The notes under the pieces are model-generated. The model saw nothing but the letters and a program-made list of their open reading frames with translations. It was not told the DNA's origin and ran no database searches. From contig USKC01000015.1 of NCBI GenBank assembly GCA_900555195.1, positions 1 through 21,286 of the forward strand: a stretch of 21,286 nucleotides of DNA, in the 5' to 3' direction. Below, one piece after another: positions 9,148 through 15,803 of this stretch (the stretch's first letter is position 1; the number at the start of each line of letters is the position of its first letter). The position numbers and the translations under genes were made by a program. Origin of the DNA: an uncultured Lachnospiraceae bacterium (lineage in GTDB: Bacteria > Bacillota > Clostridia > Lachnospirales > Lachnospiraceae).

Positions 9148-9152
9148 GACTT

Positions 9153-9170
9153 TGTCACATGGATGTAACA
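9153..9170 (+). promoter_or_regulatory. Candidate OmpR-type regulator site, copy 1
   Basis: TGTCACA (9153-9159) and TGTAACA (9164-9170) are direct heptamers 11 bases apart start to start, the spacing favoured by OmpR/PhoB-type regulators. The site lies 52 bases upstream of the lipoprotein pseudogene and is nearly identical to the one at 9755-9772. Assigning it to the neighbouring response regulator is inference. Confidence 0.5.
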
Positions 9171-9221
9171 CAGGCACGCTATCCTGTTTGGAAAAATGAT
9201 TGAAGGAGGACGTGCGATGTT

Positions 9222-9706
9222 ATGAAAAAAGTCACTTCTATTTTGCTGGGATTGATATTGGCGGCATCTTTTTCCCTTACAGGGTGCCAAGCGGGAACGG
9301 AAACGAGTGTTTCCCAAATGGGGAATGAGGTGGAAGCAAGTCAGCCAGAACAAACGGTGAGCGATTTAAGAATTATTGCGGAAGGCGTTCCTGTGGAAGT
9401 TCGCTGATCCTGCCGGCGATCAATGCGAATATCACCGTGACGGGCAACGCGAGTTCCGTAATGCGCAGCCTTCCGTCTGACTACAATAAGACGTTAAATT
9501 ATACGGGAAATGCGAGCTCCTGTTCTCTGTCCATGGGAGGTGTCAATGATTTTGCTGTCAGCGCAAAGATTTCCACTTCGACGGTTCTGGTTCCAAGCGG
9601 GTGGCCTGCGTATGATATGCTTCGTTCAGAGTACAGTTACACAAGCGGAAATGGCACGGCAAAGATCAATATTGATGTTACGAGCAGTTCTTTTACATTC
9701 GGCTGA
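9222..9706 (+). pseudogene. Small secreted lipoprotein of unknown function, frameshifted
   Basis: ATG 9222 follows a GGAGG site. The first frame gives a lipoprotein signal MKKVTSILLG with lipobox SLTGC (C22), then an acidic linker, and stops at 9407 right after VPVEVR. A second frame continues directly with LILPAINANITVTGNASS and runs to 9706, so the gene has a frameshift at about 9400-9408. Joined, the product is about 161 residues: a lipid-anchored protein with a serine- and asparagine-rich, probably beta-strand domain that repeats TGNASS. I do not recognise the family. It sits downstream of the two-component pair and behind a putative response-regulator site, so it may have been that system's target. 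Confidence 0.75.
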
Positions 9707-9718
9707 ATGGCAGCACAG

Positions 9719-9756
9719 AAAGGCAGCGGCAATTTTTTGCAGCTGCTTTTCTTTTG
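9719..9756 (+). terminator. Rho-independent terminator after the lipoprotein pseudogene
   Basis: AAAGGCAGCGGC (9719-9730) pairs with GCAGCTGCTTTT (9739-9750), with one G-T wobble and one mismatch, around an eight-base loop. TTTTCTTTTG follows. It lies just 12 bases past the stop. Confidence 0.75.
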
Positions 9757-9772
9757 TCAAATGGCTGTAACA
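9755..9772 (+). promoter_or_regulatory. Candidate OmpR-type regulator site, copy 2
   Basis: TGTCAAA (9755-9761) and TGTAACA (9766-9772) repeat the 11-base-spaced heptamers of 9153-9170, in the same orientation and with TGGN between them in both copies. No intact rightward gene follows, so this copy may mark the promoter of a lost gene. The next 125 bases, to 9897, hold nothing else that I can support apart from a GTGAACAG/CTGTTCAC hairpin (9880-9901) at the end of the leftward gene. Confidence 0.4.
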
Positions 9773-9897
9773 GCATGCCTCCATACTAGCATGGAAAAGC
9801 AAACAACCATTTTATTGCGGGAGCCTGAGTCTTACAGAAGCAAATTTCTCTAAGGGTTCGGAAAGCGGTGCCGGAAGCGGTGAACAGAATGATCTGT

Positions 9898-10527
9898 TCA
9901 CGGTTCCCCCAGATTAGATATGCGTTTCCGGATACTCTCTTCAAATTCCCGCTCCGTCAGCCCGGGATCTCTTGTCGCCTCCCAGATATGGCAGGGAAGC
10001 TGATCACAGGTTTTGCAGGTAATGTATCGGTGCCGGTTCACGCAGCAGGCATAGATGGGACAGGGGCTGTCCTTTGGGGCGTGGAATACCCTGCCGCCGG
10101 TTTCATTGCATCCTTTGCATGAAGAGCCGTAAAAACTGCATTCCGCACAGCAGAGGCCGCAGACGGTCAGCCCCAGGATTTCGCGCTGGCGCTTTTTCGG
10201 GAAGCTCGCCAGGATGAGCGAATAGGACTGATCCAGCATAGATTTCAATAATTCATCCGGAACCGCTCCGTCCGGTTTGACGGAATTCCAGTGCTGCTTG
10301 TCAGAGTAATAACCGGGGATGACATCGTCATATTTGGAACGCAGATACGCCCCATACATCGGCTCCAGTTTCAGATTGATATAGTAGGGGGTATCCTGGC
10401 TGTCCAGGCAGACGGCGGCGAACATTTTCCCTCCCACCATATATCGAATCCAGTTCCAGCTTGGCTGCAAATCTTTCGTTACCCCTCGTTTGTTCAAAAG
10501 ATATTCATCCATCCAGGTATAGCGCAT
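9898..10527 (-). CDS. YjbR/MmcQ-like domain fused to a cysteine-rich DUF3795 domain
   Basis: A 209-residue leftward protein. The first 120 residues or so (WNWIRYMVGGKMFAAVCLD, then YYINLKLEP, then PGYYSDKQHWNSV) match the small YjbR/MmcQ fold, a cytoplasmic domain of unclear function. The rest is a DUF3795-type module with many cysteines (CGLCCAECSFYGSSCKGC, then CPIYACC, then CKTCDQLPCHIW), probably binding zinc or an iron-sulfur cluster. The start at 10527 is chosen because GGGGG lies seven bases upstream at 10535-10539. The open frame extends far further upstream, but that extension has no family signal or ribosome site. No partner gene lies beside it; both neighbours run rightwards. The domain calls are by eye. 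Confidence 0.82.
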   Translation of the reverse strand: MRYTWMDEYLLNKRGVTKDLQPSWNWIRYMVGGKMFAAVCLDSQDTPYYINLKLEPMYGAYLRSKYDDVIPGYYSDKQHWNSVKPDGAVPDELLKSMLDQSYSLILASFPKKRQREILGLTVCGLCCAECSFYGSSCKGCNETGGRVFHAPKDSPCPIYACCVNRHRYITCKTCDQLPCHIWEATRDPGLTEREFEESIRKRISNLGEP

Positions 10528-10649
10528 ATTTTTTCCCCCTTTTGGCATATTCCCTTTCTTCTGCATTTTTGAGATACTTCGGCATAACAGAAATGGGCAG
10601 AATGCGGGCCGGGCCGTTTGGCCGGATTTATGGAAGCCTATGATTCTGA

Positions 10650-10828
10650 ATGATAGCACAGATAACAGGACAACAGTATGTCCTGTTTGAAAAATACGTT
10701 CGTCTGCAGAGGGAGAATACGGCTTTCTGTGCCAATATGATGAGGAACCGGATTTTGAGACGGTATGGAGTTTGGTGGCCGACCTGAAAAAAACGGATGA
10801 TTTACCGCGCAGAAGGCGCTCTGCGTAA
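10650..10828 (+). pseudogene. Possible remnant of a small (about 60 aa) gene, one frameshift
   Basis: From ATG 10650 one frame reads MIAQITGQQYVLFEKYVRLQ. From about 10709 a second frame reads GEYGFLCQYDEEPDFETVWS and on to a stop at 10826-10828. Adding one G to the run at 10710-10713 joins them into a protein-like sequence of about 59 residues. There is no good ribosome site and no family I recognise, so it could also be chance. The rest of the 10528-10870 interval contains only the palindrome at 10664-10687. Confidence 0.3.
10664..10687. promoter_or_regulatory. Perfect 9-6-9 palindrome, possible operator
   Basis: AACAGGACA, a six-base spacer, then TGTCCTGTT. Each arm differs by a single base from the WYL-gene palindrome at 15804-15829 (AACATGACA, six bases, TGTCATGTT). 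It lies 137 bases upstream of the leftward YjbR/DUF3795 gene and inside the possible small gene remnant. A shared regulator is inferred from the match in both sequence and spacing. Confidence 0.4.
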
Positions 10829-10870
10829 AGAGCGGGTTGTTGAGGATGAAAGGCTGCGCCTGGCATTTCC

Positions 10871-10910
10871 TTGACTTCCTCCGCAGTATATGTTACATTT
10901 GTTGCGTAAC
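10871..10910 (+). promoter_or_regulatory. Promoter and likely auto-operator of the TetR gene
   Basis: TTGACT at 10871-10876, a 17-base spacer, and TACATT at 10894-10899 form a good housekeeping promoter. An inverted repeat GTTAC (10892-10896) with GTAAC (10906-10910) covers the -10 element. Its position suits self-repression by the TetR protein that follows. Confidence 0.6.
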
Positions 10911-10942
10911 GTATGTTGCATATTGAAATGGAGGAATCACTT

Positions 10943-11509
10943 ATGCCGCCGAAACCGAAAATAACAAAGGATATGATCTTGCATACGGTTCTGGAGATTA
11001 CACGGGAGGCAGGGTTTGAAGCGGTCAATGCCAGAAGCATTGCGACCCGGCTGCAGTGTTCCACGCGTCCGATTTTTACCTGTTATGAAAATATGGAAGA
11101 GCTGAAAAGAGAATTTCTTGCCTTCGCGTATGCGTATTACAGCAGATATGTCAGCGATTACGGCAGAACCGCAGATGTGGACTCCCGTTTTGTGCTTCCG
11201 CTTTCTTACATCGAATTTGCCAGGGAAGAGACCTGCCTGTTCAAGCTTCTGTTCATCAGCGATATGGAGTTGGATATGAAGGCGGCGAATGATTTCTATC
11301 AGGAGATCGGGAACGTGCAAAGGGCGGAAGCCTTTGCAGAGGAAATCGGCGTGGAACAAGGAGAGGCGAAGCGGATTTTCCTGGATCTGTTCCTTTACAG
11401 CCATGGCCTTGCCGTCTTAACGGCAACGGGGAAAATGGCTTTGGAAAGGGAGGAAACGGAAAAGATGCTGCGGCATGTTCTGTCGGCGCTGATTGGCCAG
11501 AAAGGGTGA
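10943..11509 (+). CDS. TetR-family transcriptional regulator
   Basis: A 188-residue regulator. The N-terminal helix-turn-helix is clear: KDMILHTVLEITREAGFEAV, then RSIATRLQCSTRPIFTCYEN and MEELKREFL (about residues 9-60). The remainder is an all-helical ligand-binding domain with AREETCLFKLLFISD, typical of TetR proteins. I start at ATG 10943, eight bases after GGAGG (10930-10934); an upstream ATG at 10913 lacks a site. The promoter has an inverted repeat over its -10, so self-repression is likely. The methyltransferase gene begins four bases after the stop and is probably co-transcribed, which makes it the likely target or partner. The ligand is unknown. Confidence 0.9.
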   Translation: MPPKPKITKDMILHTVLEITREAGFEAVNARSIATRLQCSTRPIFTCYENMEELKREFLAFAYAYYSRYVSDYGRTADVDSRFVLPLSYIEFAREETCLFKLLFISDMELDMKAANDFYQEIGNVQRAEAFAEEIGVEQGEAKRIFLDLFLYSHGLAVLTATGKMALEREETEKMLRHVLSALIGQKG

Positions 11510-11513
11510 GGAT

Positions 11514-12305
11514 ATGGAGACGACCCGCTATTTAGTTGATTTTTATAGTCATTATGAGGAAGAAAACCGGCTTCTAAGCAGGCACGGAATGGTTGAATTC
11601 CTCACCACCATGCGTTATATCGAGAAATATTTAAAGCCCGGGGATAGAATCTGTGAGATCGGAGCAGGAACAGGAAGATATTCCCATGCGCTGGCACGGC
11701 GTGGGTACAGGGTGGATGCGGTAGAATTGGTTGAACACAATATAGAGATCTTTCGCCAGAACACCCGGCTGGATGAGAATGTATCGGTTATCAGGGGAAA
11801 TGCGTTGGATCTGTCCGCCTTTTTGGACGATCAATATGATATTACCCTTCTGTTGGGGCCTCTCTATCATCTTTATAACGAAGCGGATAAAAGGCAGGCA
11901 ATTCGGGAGGCGCTCCGTGTGACCAGGACGGGAGGCGTCATTTTTGCCGCATATGTCATTTCGGATGGCTGTCTGCTGGATGAAGGATTCAAACGCGGCA
12001 GCATCCCCGTCGCAGAATATATCCGGGATGGTCTGCTCGATGCCAAAACCTTTGCGGCAAAATCGGAACCCAAAGATTTGTTCGAGCTCGTCCGAAAAGA
12101 GGACGTGGATGCTTTGATGTCTGTATTTCCCGTAACCAGGCTTCATTATGTTGCGGCGGATGGCTGTGCACTGTTCATGCGGGAGGCTGTTGATGCAATG
12201 GATGACGAGCAGTTCCGGCTGTATTTAAGGTATCATTTTGCCACCTGTGAACGGGAGGATATGCTGGGAATTACCAGCCATGCGCTGGATATCTTCCGAA
12301 AATGA
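11514..12305 (+). CDS. Class I SAM-dependent methyltransferase
   Basis: A 263-residue cytoplasmic methyltransferase. The SAM-binding motif I is EIGAGTG (residues 48-54), the acidic residue after strand 2 is E71 in VDAVELVEHN, and the later motifs DITLLLGPLYHLY and REALRVTRTGGVIFAAYV follow the UbiE/Methyltransf_11 pattern. The substrate cannot be told from sequence; members of this group modify small molecules such as metabolites and antibiotics. The start at 11514 follows GAGG directly and lies four bases after the TetR stop, so the two genes form an operon. An in-frame start at 11493 would overlap the TetR gene by 17 bases and is less likely. Confidence 0.88.
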   Translation: METTRYLVDFYSHYEEENRLLSRHGMVEFLTTMRYIEKYLKPGDRICEIGAGTGRYSHALARRGYRVDAVELVEHNIEIFRQNTRLDENVSVIRGNALDLSAFLDDQYDITLLLGPLYHLYNEADKRQAIREALRVTRTGGVIFAAYVISDGCLLDEGFKRGSIPVAEYIRDGLLDAKTFAAKSEPKDLFELVRKEDVDALMSVFPVTRLHYVAADGCALFMREAVDAMDDEQFRLYLRYHFATCEREDMLGITSHALDIFRK

Positions 12306-12314
12306 GCAAGAATC

Positions 12315-12346
12315 ATGAAAAGCCCGACCTTTCATTGTGTTATAAT
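12315..12346 (+). promoter_or_regulatory. Extended -10 promoter of the AraC/GNAT gene
   Basis: TATAAT at 12341-12346 is preceded by TGT, giving an extended -10; no good -35 is present. The inverted repeat ATGAAA (12315-12320) with TTTCAT (12330-12335) lies where an activator or repressor could act. Confidence 0.6.
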
Positions 12347-12372
12347 GCTTCCCTGAGAAAGGAGGGAGCGCG

Positions 12373-13239
12373 ATGAAAGGACAGGAGGCGCGGATTGCTT
12401 CACAGGCGCTTGGGTACATCGAAGAGAACCTGGATAAGAAGCTGGAATTGGAAACGATTGCGGCGGCTCTGCATTATTCCAAGTATCATCTGCATCGAAG
12501 TTTTGCCCGGACGGTGGGAATGACGATGCATGCGTATGTTCAGAGAAGACGGCTTACAGAGGCCGCCAGGCTGTTGGTTTTTTCCAGAAAGCCCATTTGG
12601 GAGATCGCATACGTTGGCGGATATGAGAGCCAGCAGGCGTTTACATCCTGCTTTAAGGAGATGTATAAAAAAACGCCTGCCCAATACCGGACAATGGAAA
12701 ACTTCTATCCTCTGCAGTTCGCCATGTGCCTTGACGGGGAACCGGCAGCGATGGATTTGGAAGAAAGTGACGTTTCGGCAGCCACACCGGCAGATATGGA
12801 TGACTGGATGGAACTGGCCCGGCTGGCGGTAGACGGATATCCCTGCCTGAATGAAGCGGAGTATCGCGGCAATCTATATCGCCACATCTCAAGCGGGCAG
12901 GCCCTTATCCTGCGAGATGAAGGAAGGGCGGCCGGCGTCCTGGCATTTACGGCCGAAAAAGGATGGATCGATTTTCTGGCGGTGCATCCGCAATACCGCA
13001 GTCTGGGCATTGCCGGGATCCTTTTGAACAGGCTGAGGGCGGAACTGCCCAGAGGGGCAGAAATCAGTGTGACGACCTACAGGGAGGGAGACAGGGCGGA
13101 TACGGGTTACAGAAAAGCATATCTGCGCCTCGGTTTTGAGGAAAGGGAACTGTTGACAGAGTATGGCTATCCCACACAGCGTTTTGTGCTTCCGTCAGAG
13201 AGGAAGGAGGCGGCTTTCGATGATGCGGATGCGGGATAA
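12373..13239 (+). CDS. AraC-type HTH fused to a GNAT acetyltransferase domain
   Basis: A 288-residue fusion. Residues 1-105 are a two-HTH AraC/XylS DNA-binding domain (YIEENLDKKLELETIAAALH, YHLHRSFARTVGMTMHAYVQ, IWEIAYVGGYESQQAFTSCF, KKTPAQYR). Because the HTH is N-terminal this is a SoxS/Rob/TetD-like arrangement rather than the classical one. Residues about 130-265 form a GNAT domain with the acetyl-CoA loop QYRSLGIAGILL near residue 210 and the C-terminal AYLRLGFEE motif. AGGAGGG lies upstream of ATG 12373. The stop overlaps the MFS gene by 20 bases, so the two are translated together; the simplest reading is a regulator that also senses or modifies a compound exported by the pump. That link is inference. 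Confidence 0.9.
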   Translation: MKGQEARIASQALGYIEENLDKKLELETIAAALHYSKYHLHRSFARTVGMTMHAYVQRRRLTEAARLLVFSRKPIWEIAYVGGYESQQAFTSCFKEMYKKTPAQYRTMENFYPLQFAMCLDGEPAAMDLEESDVSAATPADMDDWMELARLAVDGYPCLNEAEYRGNLYRHISSGQALILRDEGRAAGVLAFTAEKGWIDFLAVHPQYRSLGIAGILLNRLRAELPRGAEISVTTYREGDRADTGYRKAYLRLGFEERELLTEYGYPTQRFVLPSERKEAAFDDADAG

Positions 13240-14491
13240 CTGGAAAAGGAAAATCGTGCTTTTCCTCATCAGCCAGAGCATAACGCTGTTTGGCTCTCAG
13301 ATCGTACAGATGGCAGTCGTCTGGTATGTGACGCTCCAAACGGGCAGCGGCGCCTGGGTTGCCGCATTTTCCGTCTGCTCCTATCTGCCTCAGTTCCTGG
13401 TTTCCTTCCTTGGCGGCGTGTGGGCGGATCGATACAGCAGGAAACGGCTCATCATTGGTGCGGATGTGGGGATAGCGGCTGTGACGTGGGGGATATATTT
13501 GATGCTGCCGCATATATCCATGAATGACGGTTTTATGAACGGTAGTCTTATGAACGGCAGTCTTATGAACGGTAGTTCCATGAACAATAGCGCAGAAAAC
13601 GGCATGTTGCTTGGAATGCTGTTGGGCATGTCGCTCCTGCGCTCTGCCGGCGCAGGGATCCAATCGCCTGCGGTGAACGCTGTCATTCCTCAGCTGGTTC
13701 CTTCGGGGCATTTGATGCGGTATAACGGGATCAATGCCGCGATGCAGTCCGTTGTGCAGTTCGCAGCTCCGGCTGTGGCAGGAGCAGTTCTCACAGCCGG
13801 GACACTGCGGTCAACCCTGCTGATCGATATAGCGACAGCTGCCGCCGGCATCGGCCTGTTTGCCTGTGTGCGCCTGCCGGAAGGGAACGGGAAAAAGAAT
13901 GGGACGGTTTCCGCCTGGACCGAGATGGAAAGCGGAATCCGTTATGCCATCCTGGACAAATCGATCGGAAGAGGGCTGATAATTTATGGGCTGTTTACGT
14001 TTCTGTGCGTTCCCGCAGGGTATCTTTCCGGCCTGTTTGTGAGCAGGGTGTACGGCGATACCTACTGGTATCTGACTGCGGTTGAATGCTGCGGCTTTGG
14101 AGGAATGGTCGCAGGCGGGATCCTGATGAGCCTTTGGGGCGGATGGAAGGAGCGGGGCAGAACGCTGTATGCTGGCCTGACCGCATTCGGCATCATGGCA
14201 GCAGGCATGGGGATTGTGAAGTCATTTCCTCTGTATCTTGTTTTGATGTTCCTGTACGGCGTCGCTTTAACAAGCGTGCAGACCGCGCTCACCACCACGC
14301 TTCAGCAGCATGTGAAAGCCCACATGCAGGGCCGGATATTTGGCTTTATGGGCGCCATGTACGCCCTGTGCTATCCGGCAGGAATGGTGATCTTTGGCCT
14401 GATGGCTGACTGGCTGCCGCTGTCCTGGCTCATGGTGGGGTCCGGAATCGGCTGCCTGCTGCTGGCAGTCTTTTGCGGCCGGCGGAAATAA
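13220..14491 (+). CDS. MFS efflux transporter
   Basis: A 423-residue, 12-helix major facilitator of the MefA/EntS-like exporter group. The signature between helices 2 and 3 is GGVWADRYSRKRL, and the central loop contains RLPEGNGKKNG. ATG 13220 follows AGGAGG (13205-13210) and overlaps the AraC/GNAT gene by 20 bases; the in-frame ATGs at 13223 and 13229 are alternatives. The predicted outer loop between helices 3 and 4 is lengthened by five copies of a methionine-asparagine pentapeptide (13520-13594), which I do not know from the family. The membrane helices on both sides are intact, so the pump may still work. The substrate, a drug or metabolite, is unknown. Confidence 0.92.
   Translation: MMRMRDNWKRKIVLFLISQSITLFGSQIVQMAVVWYVTLQTGSGAWVAAFSVCSYLPQFLVSFLGGVWADRYSRKRLIIGADVGIAAVTWGIYLMLPHISMNDGFMNGSLMNGSLMNGSSMNNSAENGMLLGMLLGMSLLRSAGAGIQSPAVNAVIPQLVPSGHLMRYNGINAAMQSVVQFAAPAVAGAVLTAGTLRSTLLIDIATAAAGIGLFACVRLPEGNGKKNGTVSAWTEMESGIRYAILDKSIGRGLIIYGLFTFLCVPAGYLSGLFVSRVYGDTYWYLTAVECCGFGGMVAGGILMSLWGGWKERGRTLYAGLTAFGIMAAGMGIVKSFPLYLVLMFLYGVALTSVQTALTTTLQQHVKAHMQGRIFGFMGAMYALCYPAGMVIFGLMADWLPLSWLMVGSGIGCLLLAVFCGRRK
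13520..13594 (+). repeat. Five 15-bp tandem repeats inside the MFS gene
   Basis: Five in-frame 15-base units with core ATGAACGGTAGTCTT encode MNDGF, MNGSL, MNGSL, MNGSS and MNNSA. The middle three are nearly identical in DNA; the outer two have drifted. The period is a multiple of three, so changes in copy number would keep the frame. Confidence 0.9.
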
Positions 14492-14534
14492 TATAGGGAT
14501 GGGTACAGATAGAAAATCGGAGAGTTGCGGATAC

Positions 14535-14557
14535 AGGCCGGGGCGCTCCGGTTTTTG
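14535..14557 (+). terminator. Probable terminator after the MFS gene
   Basis: AGGCCGG (14535-14541) pairs with CCGGTTT over seven positions, with two G-T wobbles, around a six-base loop, and overlaps TTTTTGT. It lies 43 bases beyond the MFS stop. The stem is short, so strength is uncertain. Confidence 0.5.
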
Positions 14558-14584
14558 TCTGTGCTTATAGCCAACCAAACGGCC

Positions 14585-14613
14585 TGTTCAGCGGATCCGT
14601 TCCATGATATAAT
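14585..14613 (+). promoter_or_regulatory. Promoter before the truncated membrane protein gene
   Basis: TGTTCA (14585-14590) and TATAAT (14608-14613) are 17 bases apart, and the downstream start at 14640 has an AAGGAAG site. The -10 is perfect; the -35 is weak. Confidence 0.55.
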
Positions 14614-14639
14614 GAAAAAAATAATTCCAAGGAAGCGTG

Positions 14640-14894
14640 ATGCAGATGATTCTTGTAATTGAAGCGGTTCTTTTATGCATTGCATTTACCATCATGGTCT
14701 ATATTCTATCCAGAAATCCGTTTGCCACATTGTATAATTATCCGCCGGAAATCCAGGAACGAGTAAAAGCATTAGAGGAATATAAAGATCGTATCCCAAC
14801 AACAGGGAATACATTTTTGACCAAGATCGGTGCGTCGATCGTAATTGCCATTGTGTTCGGCCGTGGGCTTGATCATTGCATATATTTAGTATAG
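14640..14894 (+). CDS. Small membrane protein, probably truncated
   Basis: An 84-residue product from ATG 14640 (AAGGAAG just upstream; GTG 14637 and ATG 14646 are alternatives). It begins with a strong membrane helix (VIEAVLLCIAFTIMVYIL), then a cytoplasmic-looking segment NPFATLYNYPPEIQERVKAL and a second hydrophobic stretch (KIGASIVIAIVFG) that breaks off into GRGLDHCIYLV and a stop. The broken second helix and short length suggest a protein that has lost its C-terminal helices through a frameshift or deletion; related proteins appear to me to be longer, but I cannot verify that here. The methyltransferase gene starts eight bases downstream, so this promoter probably serves both. Confidence 0.6.
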   Translation: MQMILVIEAVLLCIAFTIMVYILSRNPFATLYNYPPEIQERVKALEEYKDRIPTTGNTFLTKIGASIVIAIVFGRGLDHCIYLV

Positions 14895-14902
14895 GAGAGA
14901 AG

Positions 14903-15697
14903 ATGGAGGAGATCAACAAAACCCTGTTTATCCCTCTGTATGGGAAGGCGTGGGTGAGCGAAAAGAATGTGATCCTGCATGATGAAAAGGCAGAAGCCAT
15001 ATGGGCCAAAGAAGCGTTTCCGATTCATGGAAAGGCGAAGTCCAAGTGGCTGGCATATTATATGGCTATGCGGGCGAGGGTATTTGATGACTGGACAAAA
15101 AGAACGCTTCAGAAATGTGAAAAGGCGCTTGTTCTGCAGATAGGATGCGGCTTGGACGGCAGATGCCTGAGGGTAAGAAGCGACGGACAATGGATTGATG
15201 CGGATATGGCAGATGTGATTCGGCTGCGCAGAAACTATTATGAGGAAACGCCGCAGTATCATATGGAAGCAGTGGATGCGTCAAAAGAGGAAGAACTTAT
15301 GAAATTACCTTCCGCAGCAGAGGCCGTCGTGCTTCTTGAGGGGGTCAGCATGTATCTGACGAACGGGGAATTAAGGGCATTGCTTCGGCTGCTGCAGGAT
15401 AAATACGAGTCGGTACATCTTTTGATGGATATATATACAGAGTGGGCCGCCAAAGCGTCGAAATATAAAAATCCGGTAAATGAAATGGGCGTGCGGAAGC
15501 TCTACGGAGTGGCGGATATGGAACGGCTTGCGGAGGGGACCGGGATGAGGGTGAAAACGGAGCATTCGATGACTCCTAAGGAACTGGTCCGGGAACTGAA
15601 AGGCTTTGAGCGCGTATTTTTTAAGGTCGTTTTTACGGGGAAGATGGCAAAAAGATTGTACCGGCTTTATGAATTGGAAAGCGGGAGCCGATACTGA
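14903..15697 (+). CDS. LCMT-family (leucine carboxyl methyltransferase-like) SAM methyltransferase
   Basis: A 264-residue protein of the LCMT/PPM1-like family found widely in bacteria, often near secondary-metabolite or unknown operons. The SAM motif is VLQIGCGLDGR (residues 77-87; most members have DTR rather than DGR), followed by the acidic WIDADMADVIRLRR and the characteristic LLEGVSMYLT. The bacterial members act on small molecules, not on protein phosphatase 2A; the substrate here is unknown. ATG 14903 follows AGGAGAG and lies eight bases after the truncated membrane protein. The stop is followed within three bases by an A-rich tandem repeat. The D-G-R change in motif I is the only odd point. 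Confidence 0.88.
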   Translation: MEEINKTLFIPLYGKAWVSEKNVILHDEKAEAIWAKEAFPIHGKAKSKWLAYYMAMRARVFDDWTKRTLQKCEKALVLQIGCGLDGRCLRVRSDGQWIDADMADVIRLRRNYYEETPQYHMEAVDASKEEELMKLPSAAEAVVLLEGVSMYLTNGELRALLRLLQDKYESVHLLMDIYTEWAAKASKYKNPVNEMGVRKLYGVADMERLAEGTGMRVKTEHSMTPKELVRELKGFERVFFKVVFTGKMAKRLYRLYELESGSRY

Positions 15698-15699
15698 AG

Positions 15700-15765
15700 G
15701 CGGAGCAAAAAGAAAGCAGAGCAAAAAGAAGGCAGAGCAAAAAAAGAAAGCAGAACAAAAGGAAG
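15700..15765. repeat. A-rich tandem repeat, four units of 16-18 bp
   Basis: Four units with core GCAGAGCAAAAAGAAA lie head to tail, starting three bases after the methyltransferase stop. Unit 3 has two extra bases, so the array is probably non-coding. Read as an extension of the methyltransferase frame it would give a lysine/glutamate/glutamine-rich tail (KAEQKESRAKRR type), so the array may once have been the coding 3' end; that is speculative. Confidence 0.8.
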
Positions 15766-15803
15766 GCATTACATAGGGAAATACAGTTCGGGAATGAGGT
15801 TTG

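Noticed and set aside
9898..11064. Long leftward version (388 codons) of the YjbR/DUF3795 gene
   Set aside because: The extra 179 residues carry no domain signal, run antisense over the TetR promoter and gene start, and lack a ribosome site; the start at 10527 has one.
13064..13711. Leftward 215-codon frame with repeated HKTTVHKT motif
   Set aside because: It is the antisense shadow of the 15-bp repeats and the flanking AraC/GNAT and MFS genes, with no ribosome site or codon support.
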